From Acidimicrobiaceae bacterium (lineage in GTDB: Bacteria; Actinomycetota; Acidimicrobiia; Acidimicrobiales; RAAP-2), in the NCBI GenBank assembly GCA_027355725.1, contig DAIEHI010000096.1, positions 1 to 63,900 on the forward strand: a stretch of 63,900 bases of DNA, given 5' to 3'. Of this stretch, positions 50,179-58,368 are shown one piece after another. The number at the start of each line of letters is the position of its first letter. Position 1 is the stretch's first letter. Both the position numbers and the translations under genes were made by a program. Below the pieces are notes generated by a model. That model saw only the letters and a program-made list of their open reading frames with translations. It ran no database searches and was not told the origin of the DNA.

Positions 50179-51075
50179 CTACAGACCCGAGAGTCTACGG
50201 ATACTTCGAGCGAGGGCAGAATTGTCGTCATCACCGTGACCCTCGGCGATGAGGCCATCTTCGAATGTCGCGGCCAATGAGGTGACTGGCAGCACCGCCC
50301 CGACGCCGCGGGCGAGTTCGAGTGCGATGCCGAGGTCCTTGCGGTGCAGGGCCAATTTGAATCCGATTGGATACTCGTCGTCGATCATGCGGCCGCTGCG
50401 ATTTGCAAGTACCCACGACCCCGCCGCGCCACCACTGAGGGCGCTTACGACTTGTTCTGCGTCGAGACCAGCTTTGAGTGCGAGTGTCACGCCTTCGGCG
50501 ACAGCGAGGTAGGTGCCCGCGAGGATCACCTGGTTGATGGTCTTGGCCCATTGACCTGAGCCGAGCGCACCGAGGTGGGTGAGGTTGTTGCCTAGAGCGC
50601 TGAGCACCCCTCGGGCACGCTCTACATCGTCGGGTTCACCACCAACCATGATGGTGAGAGTCCCTAGGCGCGCTCCCTCTGAGCCTCCGGAGACTGGAGC
50701 ATCGAGCATTGCGATTCCACGTTGGGCGAGTCGTTTAGAGAATTCGAGTACCTTCGTTGGACTTATTGTGGAGCAGTCGATGAACAGCGAGCCCTCGCGC
50801 AGCCCCTCAATCAGGCCATTTGGTGCGAAGAGTACCTCTTCGACCTGGGGTGCGTCGGTGACGCATGTGATGACGATGTCGCACCTCATCGCGAGTTCCG
50901 CCGGGGTCGAGGTCTCAACCGCGCCGAGTTCCGTGAGATGCTTGGCGCGACCGGGGGTACGGTTCCATACAGTGAGTTCATGACCAGCGCGGATGAGATT
51001 CTCCGCCATGAAGGCACCCATGGTACCGAGTCCGACGAAGCCGACCCGCTTCACGTCGAGTTGCGTTGAATTCAT
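50179..51075 (-). CDS. 2-hydroxy-3-oxopropionate reductase / 3-hydroxyisobutyrate dehydrogenase family
   Basis: A 298-residue beta-hydroxyacid dehydrogenase: VGFVGLGTMGAFMAENLIRAGHELTVWNRT (NAD(P) site), DAPVSGGSEGARLGTLTIMVGG (substrate loop) and GSGQWAKTINQVILAGTYLAVAEG (catalytic Lys). GGAGA precedes ATG 51075. The adjacent glycerate kinase, transcribed first, suggests it is a tartronate semialdehyde reductase (GarR/GlxR): glyoxylate-derived semialdehyde to glycerate. 3-hydroxyisobutyrate is the alternative. Confidence 0.85.
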   Translation of the reverse strand: MNSTQLDVKRVGFVGLGTMGAFMAENLIRAGHELTVWNRTPGRAKHLTELGAVETSTPAELAMRCDIVITCVTDAPQVEEVLFAPNGLIEGLREGSLFIDCSTISPTKVLEFSKRLAQRGIAMLDAPVSGGSEGARLGTLTIMVGGEPDDVERARGVLSALGNNLTHLGALGSGQWAKTINQVILAGTYLAVAEGVTLALKAGLDAEQVVSALSGGAAGSWVLANRSGRMIDDEYPIGFKLALHRKDLGIALELARGVGAVLPVTSLAATFEDGLIAEGHGDDDNSALARSIRRLSGL

Positions 51076-51183
51076 GAGGTCTCCAATTCATAATTGCGAA
51101 GATGCAGTGGAATATTAGGCCCAACGCCAAATGTCATCTCCGCTCGAAGAGGGCGCAGCGCTAGTGGTGCGACGTGATTGTCG

Positions 51184-52449
51184 TCAGTTCGCGAGGACAA
51201 AGTACAGGTCGCAGAGATTCCAACCGGTGTGGGTTCCCGCGAAAAGCTGTCGCACTGCTTCGAGTCCGCGATGGCTGTCGTGATTCGAAGCAATCGCAGT
51301 CCACTCCAGACCCATCCTCGCTGCCCGTTGAAGCGTCGTGCGGTCGACCCACGCACCCGCAACACCCGGAAGGAAGTCCCGACCATCCGATGCGCGTGCG
51401 GCGAACACGGTCTCGCGGTTGAGACCTTCGAGCTCCCTCGCCATCAGCCACGCGAACTCCTGACATCGTCCGCCAGTTCCTGATCCGTTGACGCGTACCG
51501 TCACCTCTCCCGCACCAATAAGACAGATAGGTTCGCTGTCACCGTCTAGGCGTCGAAGCGTCGTTGACCAGCGCGCACTTTCGCGTGTCACGTCGCCTTG
51601 GATGCGATTGCCCATGTCGACTATGCGATAGCCGAGCCGCCGCGCCTGCGCAGTGGCCAATTCGTGCATGAGATCTGGTCTCGCAATGACATCGTTACGG
51701 TGCCGGGTCGTGATCGGCCGAGTCAAGAGGCGTGAACGATGGGCGTACGCGTCGCGAAGTGATCGTCCGAGTGGCGTATCTACGAGGTCGAGCTGTTTCA
51801 GAAGATCCTCAAATTTCGTGGCGTTCATTTCGTGACGATACGTAAGACCCGACGCAACCCACTGTGCGCCCGAAACGACGTTGTCGACCATGATGAGACT
51901 TTGCGATGATGCACTCTTAACGTGGCGGAGTACCGCGCCGCCGGCGATGTTCGATGTTCCAGCGCGCGCCTGGTTAAGGGTGGTTATGTTCACGCCAGCC
52001 ACGAGCGCGGCCCGCCACAGTTCATGCAGGTCCTCGAGGTTGAGGGGTGGCGAAGGCCAGGCGCAGAGACTCGACGCACCACCCGAGATGAGAAAGAGAG
52101 TGATATCGGCGTGCGTGTGCGCGTCGAGGAATGCGACCAGGGCCCGCCCGGCTTTGAGGCTTGCGATGCCGGGAACGGGGTGATCACCAATGAGTATCTC
52201 GGGGTCGTCGTGAGTGCTCCTCGCCTCGTCATAGTCCGTGATGATGAGGCGACGTTGCACGCGAGAGCCGAGTATCTGCTCGGCACTCTGCGCCATTTCT
52301 ATCGATGCCTTGCCCACTGAAACGAGATCGATACGATGAGGTGCGTTGAGATATGACGTCAGTTGCTCGCGCATCAACGCGGACAAGTCGAGTGTGTCGG
52401 ACCAACTCTTCGAGATGGTGAACGCGTCAGTTACAAGTTTCGAGGTCAC
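51184..52449 (-). CDS. Glycerate 2-kinase (type II, MOFRL family)
   Basis: A 421-residue kinase: VSVGKASIEMAQSAEQIL, LFLISGGASSLCAWPSPP, ICLIGAGEVTVRVNGSGTGGRCQEFAWLMA, ARASDGRDFLPGVAGAWVD and TGWNLCDLYFVL are hallmarks of GckA/TtuD-like kinases. Converts glycerate to 2-phosphoglycerate. GTG 52449 is the apparent start. It is followed 108 bp later by the reductase gene, forming a glycerate pathway unit for glyoxylate, tartrate or sugar-acid catabolism. Confidence 0.9.
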   Translation of the reverse strand: MTSKLVTDAFTISKSWSDTLDLSALMREQLTSYLNAPHRIDLVSVGKASIEMAQSAEQILGSRVQRRLIITDYDEARSTHDDPEILIGDHPVPGIASLKAGRALVAFLDAHTHADITLFLISGGASSLCAWPSPPLNLEDLHELWRAALVAGVNITTLNQARAGTSNIAGGAVLRHVKSASSQSLIMVDNVVSGAQWVASGLTYRHEMNATKFEDLLKQLDLVDTPLGRSLRDAYAHRSRLLTRPITTRHRNDVIARPDLMHELATAQARRLGYRIVDMGNRIQGDVTRESARWSTTLRRLDGDSEPICLIGAGEVTVRVNGSGTGGRCQEFAWLMARELEGLNRETVFAARASDGRDFLPGVAGAWVDRTTLQRAARMGLEWTAIASNHDSHRGLEAVRQLFAGTHTGWNLCDLYFVLAN

Positions 52450-52687
52450 TAGTGCCTAGCGTCGAGGTCCGATTGAGGTCAATCTAGTTTCTGGCCCGAA
52501 TGATCTGAATTCGAAATGGAGTAACGATGATGAAGGCATGCAAACCAGCACTTCGTACTAGGTGTAACGATTGTTGATTTCTGTATACGAGCCTTCTGTT
52601 GCGGCAGTGGTTGCTGAGTCCCCGAGACCTGGGCCAGCGCATTCGTCGCGCCATCGACCAATGAGCGGGAGTGACCGGCCACTGACG

Positions 52688-52714
52688 GCCTCACGGGTGG
52701 GACGCCCGTGAGGC
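52688..52714. other. 10-bp perfect hairpin in a 363-bp non-coding stretch (52450-52812)
   Basis: GCCTCACGGG (52688-52697), 7 nt, CCCGTGAGGC (52705-52714). It lies between the divergent glycerate kinase and lacI genes. It has no T-run, so a terminator is uncertain. The surrounding sequence has no convincing gene: the minus-strand frame at 52479-52760 has no family pattern. Confidence 0.55.
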
Positions 52715-52812
52715 GGGACCGTTGCCCTAAAGGAATTGACTCAAGGAGTGAATCTTCCACTGACTTAGTTAATTGGTTCTTCGCGCGAGCGAGAAAAAAG
52801 GTTCATTCTGAC

Positions 52813-52841
52813 TTGACACGAAGCTGTCACGTGTGTACTTT
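52813..52841 (+). promoter_or_regulatory. lacI promoter
   Basis: TTGACA (52813-52818), 17-nt spacer, TACTTT (52836-52841): a near-consensus sigma-70-type promoter. It is the best-matching promoter that I see in the window. Confidence 0.75.
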
Positions 52842-52869
52842 GTAAGCGGTTGCAAAGTAAGCGGTTGCA
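52841..52869 (+). promoter_or_regulatory. Two tandem LacI-type operators
   Basis: TGTAAGCGGTTGCA (52841-52854) and AGTAAGCGGTTGCA (52856-52869) share the core GTAAGCGGTTGCA and are 15 bp apart. Each is an imperfect palindrome with a central CG, as in LacI/PurR operators. The first touches the -10 hexamer, so bound repressor would block transcription of lacI and of the operon behind it. Confidence 0.75.
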
Positions 52870-52907
52870 TTTTGATAGGGGATTCTCCGGGGGGAGTTGA
52901 GTGACCA

Positions 52908-54014
52908 GTGGGTGATTCACAGCCGACGATCTACGACGTTGCTCAGCGTGCTGGAGTCTCGACGGCGACCGTGAGTCGCGCCATCAATTCTCTCTCCTCG
53001 GTTCGTCCTTCGACGCGCGACAAGGTCATGCGCGCCATGGAGGAGCTGGAATTCGTACCTAACGCGGTGGCACGCGGCTTAGCGAGTGGAAAGCACTGGA
53101 TTCTCGGGCTGGTCTTCATGCACGCTCCTTTCGATGGCAACGTGCTTGCGGTAGAAGAGGCGAGTTTGCTCTACACCGACATTGTCATTCGTGGTGCGGA
53201 GTCACAGGCCGCGAAAATGGGTTACTCGCTGCTCTTGAGTGGCGTTCGCGAATACGACGATTCGGGTCTGGTGCATCTGCTCTCACTGACTGGAACCGTT
53301 GACGGGATGATCGTCTTGGACCGTGTGCTGAGCGAAGAAGACGCCGCGGATCTCGGACGGCGAATTCCTCTGGTGTTGCTCGCGGGAACGGGTAGCTCCG
53401 ATGCGGCAATGTCGATACGTGTCGACAACGAGCAAGCAATGCGCAGCCTCGTTGAGCACTTGGTGAACGTCCACCAGGTCACTAGAGTCGGCTTCGTTTC
53501 GGGGCTCGATGACAGCCCCGACAGCGTGGCGCGCGCACTGACTTTTAAGGCTGCCGCAGAGCAGCTGGGCGCCACACTGCTCGACGTTGACAATTTGAAG
53601 GGCGACTGGACCTCTGGCGGAGGCGAGTCCGCAATGCGTGCCCGTATGGCTCTGGAGGATCCATTGCCCGAGGTGTTCGCGTGTGCCAATGACCAGACTG
53701 CCGTCGGCGTAATTTTCGCGTTGAAATCCGCTGGAATACGTGTGCCCGAAGATATCAAGGTAACGGGGTTCGATGACATCACGCTCACCAGGTACTTCAA
53801 CCCGCCACTTACGACGATCCGACAGTCGGGGAGCCGATTGGGCGAAGTCGCAGTGGATGTCCTGTTGGCAACGCTCGATGGCGACGAGGACGTGCAACGC
53901 AACGTAGTGTTGCCCACGGAACTCATCGTGCGTGGCAGTTGCGGCTGCGTCACGGCCAGCGACGCACTTCCTGACCTCTTCGAAGTCGTTCCCCGTCACG
54001 GTGAGGCGAACTGA
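52908..54014 (+). CDS. LacI-family transcriptional regulator
   Basis: A 368-residue repressor: the N-terminal DNA-binding region TIYDVAQRAGVSTATVSRAINSLSSVRPSTRDKVMRAMEELEFVPNAVARGL is followed by a periplasmic-binding-protein-like effector domain. GTG 52908 lies 11 nt after GGGGGGAG. It precedes an Opp-type importer and a beta-glucosidase gene; with the two operators it likely senses a beta-glucoside or a derived sugar and controls the whole locus. Confidence 0.93.
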   Translation: MGDSQPTIYDVAQRAGVSTATVSRAINSLSSVRPSTRDKVMRAMEELEFVPNAVARGLASGKHWILGLVFMHAPFDGNVLAVEEASLLYTDIVIRGAESQAAKMGYSLLLSGVREYDDSGLVHLLSLTGTVDGMIVLDRVLSEEDAADLGRRIPLVLLAGTGSSDAAMSIRVDNEQAMRSLVEHLVNVHQVTRVGFVSGLDDSPDSVARALTFKAAAEQLGATLLDVDNLKGDWTSGGGESAMRARMALEDPLPEVFACANDQTAVGVIFALKSAGIRVPEDIKVTGFDDITLTRYFNPPLTTIRQSGSRLGEVAVDVLLATLDGDEDVQRNVVLPTELIVRGSCGCVTASDALPDLFEVVPRHGEAN

Positions 54015-54016
54015 GC

Positions 54017-54997
54017 ATGCGAATCATTGGCCGCCGCCTTTTGCTCTACGTACTTACGGCCTGGGTGGCTATCTCGGTGAACTTTCTCTTGCCTCACTTG
54101 ATGCCCGGCAACCCCATTCAGACGCTCATCGGCAAACTCCAAGGGCAGGTCACCCCTCAGGAGATAGAGGCGATTCGCCTCTCGTTCGGTGGAGGGATCG
54201 ACAAGGGTTTGCTCTCGCAGTACTTCACGTACATCGATCAACTCTTCCACGGCAATCTTGGCGTCTCGATCACGCTCTCGTCGCCGGTGAGCACAATATT
54301 GAAGGCGTCGGTTCCTTGGACCATCGGTCTCATCGGTGTCTCCACCCTTCTCAGCTTCTTGATCGGTACGGTTTCTGGCGCTCTATTGGGTTGGACCAGA
54401 GGTTCGAGACTTGACGCTCTCATCCCGACGGCGACATTTTTTCAAGCGATTCCGTATTTCTTCTTGGCGACGGTCATGCTGCTCATCTTTGGTAGCAACC
54501 TTCACTGGTTTCCAGTCCTGGGCGCCTACAGCCAGAATCTTCACCCCGGTTGGACGTGGCCCTTTGTCGCGAGTGCATTTCGCTACGCCGAGTTGCCAGT
54601 GGTATCGATTGTCCTGAGCTCGGTCGCAGGGTGGATGCTCGGAATGCGCAACATGATGATCACCGTCGCGGCTGAAGACTTCGTCCTGATGTCAGTTGCC
54701 ATGGGACTCTCCAAGCGCAAGGTGATCATGACCGCCGCACGCAACGCGGTGCTGCCGAGCATTGCCAACCTCTCACTCGCAATCGGTCTGGTGGTATCAG
54801 GGGCACTGCTCGTCGAGCTCGTCTTCAATTACCCCGGTGTCGGCGATCTTCTCTTAAACGCTGTTCAGAATGAGGATTACCCCTTGATTCAAGGGATTTT
54901 CCTCGTCATCACTTTGGCGGTCCTGGCCGCGAACCTCCTGGCGGACGTTGTCTATCTCGCCCTTGATCCTCGAACGCGAACAGAGACAGTCGCGTGA
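54017..54997 (+). CDS. ABC transporter permease (DppB/OppB type)
   Basis: A 326-residue permease: RRLLLYVLTAWVAISVNFLLPHLMPGNP start, then a long extracellular loop, and the coupling region VLMSVAMGLSKRKVIMTAARNAVLPSIANL. It forms the channel with the next gene. Although the family is named for peptides, several members carry oligosaccharides, and the context here (LacI, GH1) favours a beta-glucoside. Two bp separate it from lacI. Confidence 0.92.
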   Translation: MRIIGRRLLLYVLTAWVAISVNFLLPHLMPGNPIQTLIGKLQGQVTPQEIEAIRLSFGGGIDKGLLSQYFTYIDQLFHGNLGVSITLSSPVSTILKASVPWTIGLIGVSTLLSFLIGTVSGALLGWTRGSRLDALIPTATFFQAIPYFFLATVMLLIFGSNLHWFPVLGAYSQNLHPGWTWPFVASAFRYAELPVVSIVLSSVAGWMLGMRNMMITVAAEDFVLMSVAMGLSKRKVIMTAARNAVLPSIANLSLAIGLVVSGALLVELVFNYPGVGDLLLNAVQNEDYPLIQGIFLVITLAVLAANLLADVVYLALDPRTRTETVA

Positions 54998-55965
54998 AGT
55001 CGATCAGGTTCCCTCGCTCGCCTAAGGTCATCCTCGGACTTTGCATCGTGGGCTTCTTTGTTTTACTCACGATTTTTGGTCCATACCTCGCTCCCTACAG
55101 TCCAGATAACACTTCGTTTGCTCCGAATCTGACGCCTTCGGCGCATCATTGGTTCGGCACGACCAGCCTCGGGCAGGACATTTTTTCCCAGACTCTGGTC
55201 GGTGCGCGCGCCACGATAGTTGTGGCCCTCATTGCCGGACTCGTCGCAACGCTGCTTTCCATGGTCGTCGGGATTGCGGCTGGTTACGTAGGTGGTTTCA
55301 CCGACGATGGCCTATCGATGCTGTCGAATGTCTTCCTGGCTATTCCCGGATTACCTCTCTTGATTGTCATCGATAGCTACCTGCCGGTAAACAGCCGGTC
55401 TAATTCGTTGGTCATTGGCCTTGTGATCTCGCTCACTGGATGGGCGTGGGGAGCGCGCGTGATCAGAGCGCAGACGATGTCGCTGCGTAACCGCGATTTC
55501 GTGGAAGCGGCGCGCATTATTGGTGAGAAGCGATACCGCGTGATGTTCTTCGAAGTAGCACCGAATCTCTTGCCGATCCTCGCATCGTCGCTCCTCTTCA
55601 CCGTTCTCTATTCGATTGGTGCGTACGTGACGTTGGCTTACATTGGCCTGACGAGCACCTCGGTGTGGAACTGGGGCACCATGTTGTTTTGGGCCCAAGG
55701 CAACAACGCCCCACTCTCTGGAGAGTGGTATTGGTTCGTTCCACCGGGAATATGCATTGCCCTCGTTGGCACCGGGCTCGCACTGTTGAACTTCGGTATT
55801 GATGAGTTCATTAATCCGCGTCTTCGCGCCGCAGGTCTGAGCGCCAAGCAACGGCGCAGTCTGGGTCTGCCTCGTCGTCAACGCTTGGGTCTGACTCCCG
55901 TGGTCCATTCTGCCTCGCAGCGACCATCAACGCCAGCAATTGCATCGAACACGGTGTCGACGTGA
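54994..55965 (+). CDS. ABC transporter permease (DppC/OppC type)
   Basis: A 323-residue permease. The APYSPDNTSFAPNLTPSAHHWFGTTSLGQDIFSQTLVGARATI start is typical of DppC; the coupling segment is DFVEAARIIGEKRYRVMFFEVAPNLLPIL. About six membrane segments; the C-terminus has a basic, polar tail. GTG 54994 overlaps the preceding stop. Confidence 0.92.
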   Translation: MKSIRFPRSPKVILGLCIVGFFVLLTIFGPYLAPYSPDNTSFAPNLTPSAHHWFGTTSLGQDIFSQTLVGARATIVVALIAGLVATLLSMVVGIAAGYVGGFTDDGLSMLSNVFLAIPGLPLLIVIDSYLPVNSRSNSLVIGLVISLTGWAWGARVIRAQTMSLRNRDFVEAARIIGEKRYRVMFFEVAPNLLPILASSLLFTVLYSIGAYVTLAYIGLTSTSVWNWGTMLFWAQGNNAPLSGEWYWFVPPGICIALVGTGLALLNFGIDEFINPRLRAAGLSAKQRRSLGLPRRQRLGLTPVVHSASQRPSTPAIASNTVST

Positions 55966-57161
55966 AGAGCGAGTCAGTGGATGTAGAGGAAGCGCGAGCC
56001 AGTGTGGTCGCGACAAGACGTGAGGACACTGAGGTGCCAACAGAGTTGGGAACGGGGATGGATGAGACTCGGACGAAGAATCGGATACTCGACCTTCGGA
56101 ACTTCAGTGTTGACTACGGATGGGGTGACGGGGCGGTACGTGCGGTCGATAACGTGACGATGCACGTCGATCGGTCCACCGTTGTCGGCATCGCCGGCGA
56201 GAGTGGCAGTGGGAAATCGACCCTGATCTACGGATTCACGCGGCTTTTGCGTGCGCCAGGCGTCATTGCGGGTGGCGAAGCGTTGTTCAACTTGAGCGAC
56301 GCAAGCGCATCGGAGGGCAATTTCATCAACCTCGTCACCGCGACCGAGAGTGAAATGCGTCGAGTGCGGTGGTCGAATATCTCTATTGTTCTTCAGAGTG
56401 CGCTCAGCGCACTCAACCCGGTGCTCCGCGTCAGGGCACAATTCGATCAGGTCCTAAAGACCCATCGACCTCACATGTCTAAGTCGCAACGTCGCGATCG
56501 AACTATTGAACTACTTGCATTGGTAGGGCTGAACGAGGACCGTTTGCGACGCTATCCTCACGAACTCTCCGGTGGGCAGCGCCAGCGAGTGATGATCGCC
56601 CTCGCCCTGACGTTAAATCCCTCGCTGGTAGTAATGGATGAACCGACCACGGCACTCGATGTCGTCACGCAGCGAGAGATCATAGGCAAACTAGCCGAGT
56701 TACGTTCGCAATTCGGATTTGCGATGATCTTCATCACGCACGACTTATCGCTACTCGTTGAACTGGCCGACGAGATTGTTGTCATGTATGCGGGGACCGT
56801 TGTTGAGCGGGCGCCGGCCCAGACACTGTACGACTCGCCGCGCCACCCTTACACCTTGGGTCTCTTGAGCTCCTTTCCGCCAATGCACGGCGCGCGCACG
56901 GAACTCACTGGTATTCCTGGCTCACCGCCCGATCTCTCCGATATGCCTGGAGGATGTAGATTCCATCCGCGCTGCCCATACGCAATGGAGCGTTGCGCCC
57001 GTGAGACGCCACCCCTAGCGCAAGTAACTAATGAATCGCGGTCCGTCGCATGTTGGTTGCACGCGGGAGACGAAGACGCTGCGGTGCCTGTGGAATTGCG
57101 CCGCGTGGGAGTTGAACGTCACCCACCGCTCGGTGCCGAGAATGCGGAGGGTGAAACATGA
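55962..57161 (+). CDS. ABC transporter ATPase (DppD/OppD type)
   Basis: A 399-residue ATPase: Walker A GESGSGKSTLIYGF near residue 85, Q-loop SIVLQSALSALNPVL, signature ELSGGQRQRVMIALAL, Walker B LVVMDEPTTALD. The C-terminal oligo_HPY region CRFHPRCPYAMERC has the cysteine pattern that can hold an iron-sulfur cluster. The first about 45 residues are an extra polar stretch; a later start (for example ATG 56058) is possible. Confidence 0.92.
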   Translation: MKSESVDVEEARASVVATRREDTEVPTELGTGMDETRTKNRILDLRNFSVDYGWGDGAVRAVDNVTMHVDRSTVVGIAGESGSGKSTLIYGFTRLLRAPGVIAGGEALFNLSDASASEGNFINLVTATESEMRRVRWSNISIVLQSALSALNPVLRVRAQFDQVLKTHRPHMSKSQRRDRTIELLALVGLNEDRLRRYPHELSGGQRQRVMIALALTLNPSLVVMDEPTTALDVVTQREIIGKLAELRSQFGFAMIFITHDLSLLVELADEIVVMYAGTVVERAPAQTLYDSPRHPYTLGLLSSFPPMHGARTELTGIPGSPPDLSDMPGGCRFHPRCPYAMERCARETPPLAQVTNESRSVACWLHAGDEDAAVPVELRRVGVERHPPLGAENAEGET

Positions 57162-58207
57162 AAGTCGACGAGGTGGGCACAGCGCAATTACAGGCTCGTC
57201 ACCTGACGCGTCTTTTCACAACTCGCACGCCCGGGCGACTGTTCAACGCCAACCGAATCGTTCGTGCCGTTGACGATGTGAGTCTCGATCTCGTCGCCGG
57301 CGAGGTCGTTGCTGTAGTAGGGGAGAGTGGATCAGGAAAGTCGGTGCTCGCTCGCATGCTGGCGCGCATCGTGCGACCTACCTCGGGCGACGTGATCCTT
57401 CAAGGCGTACATATCGCACGCAGGACCAAGCGTACGCTCGACTACTCCTCACAGGTCCAACTCGTCCTTCAGGACCCTTTTGCCTCAATGAATCCCGTGC
57501 ATCGGATACGTCACAATCTTGAGCGCCCGTTGCTCATCCACGGCGCAAAGAAAACTGACGTCGAACGACTTGCGCAAGCCGCCTTGACGAGAGTGTCACT
57601 CGAACCCCCTGGTCGGTTCCTCGATCGATATCCACACGAACTCTCCGGTGGGCAGTTACAGCGCGTCTCCATCGCCCGCGCCCTCTGCGTCGAACCCAAA
57701 GTGCTACTCGCCGACGAGCCCATTTCAATGCTCGACGTTTCGGTGCGACTCGGCGTGCTCAACCTGTTGCGTGGACTTTGTGACGACGACCAACTCGCAA
57801 TCTTGTACATCACCCACGACATTGCCTCAGCTCGCTACATCGCTGACGAGGTGATTGTCATGTACGCCGGACAAGTCGTTGAACAGTCGCGCGGCTCGGT
57901 ACTCGTTGACCAGCCAACTCATCCCTACACCAGACTCCTCATCGCATCGGTTCCCAATCACTCCGATCCGCCGAGCGCTTCGCCGTCGTCAAATGAGCAG
58001 ATTCAGACCGCGATTGCTGAAGAGGGCTGCCGATTTGCACCGCGCTGCGCCTCGGTCATGGACCGGTGTCGAGTAGAAGCGCCACCCCAATTTGTCGTCG
58101 GTGAAAACCACACCTCGCGGTGTTGGCTTTACGCAGATTGTCCACCGCTCGAAGTCGAAGTGACACTGAGCAAGCACCTAAGAGAGGGGGATACCACGAA
58201 GACATGA
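57158..58207 (+). CDS. ABC transporter ATPase (DppF/OppF type)
   Basis: A 349-residue ATPase: VGESGSGKSVLARMLARIV (Walker A), VQLVLQDPFASMNPVHRI (Q-loop), ELSGGQLQRVSIARALCVEPKVLLADEPISMLDVSVR (signature and Walker B). The C-terminal CRFAPRCASVMDRC oligo_HPY motif is present as in its partner. ATG 57158 overlaps the preceding stop by 4 bp, so both ATPases are co-translated. Confidence 0.92.
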   Translation: MKVDEVGTAQLQARHLTRLFTTRTPGRLFNANRIVRAVDDVSLDLVAGEVVAVVGESGSGKSVLARMLARIVRPTSGDVILQGVHIARRTKRTLDYSSQVQLVLQDPFASMNPVHRIRHNLERPLLIHGAKKTDVERLAQAALTRVSLEPPGRFLDRYPHELSGGQLQRVSIARALCVEPKVLLADEPISMLDVSVRLGVLNLLRGLCDDDQLAILYITHDIASARYIADEVIVMYAGQVVEQSRGSVLVDQPTHPYTRLLIASVPNHSDPPSASPSSNEQIQTAIAEEGCRFAPRCASVMDRCRVEAPPQFVVGENHTSRCWLYADCPPLEVEVTLSKHLREGDTTKT

Positions 58208-58368
58208 AGCCCAATCGATAATTAACCGCTCGTCACCCCACGAAGGTGGCCGGCGGACGTCGTACCGCGAAGGTCCAACCGGCCTCGCGTTGTTAGGTAG
58301 GGCCTCGGATGGTTCTTACGAAATGTCGGCGAAGGCCGGCTGGACAATTCAAATATAAAGGATGAAAA

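Noticed and set aside
52678-52684. GCCACTG, part of the cobalamin riboswitch consensus
   Set aside because: The other conserved boxes are absent and neither flanking gene is related to cobalamin.
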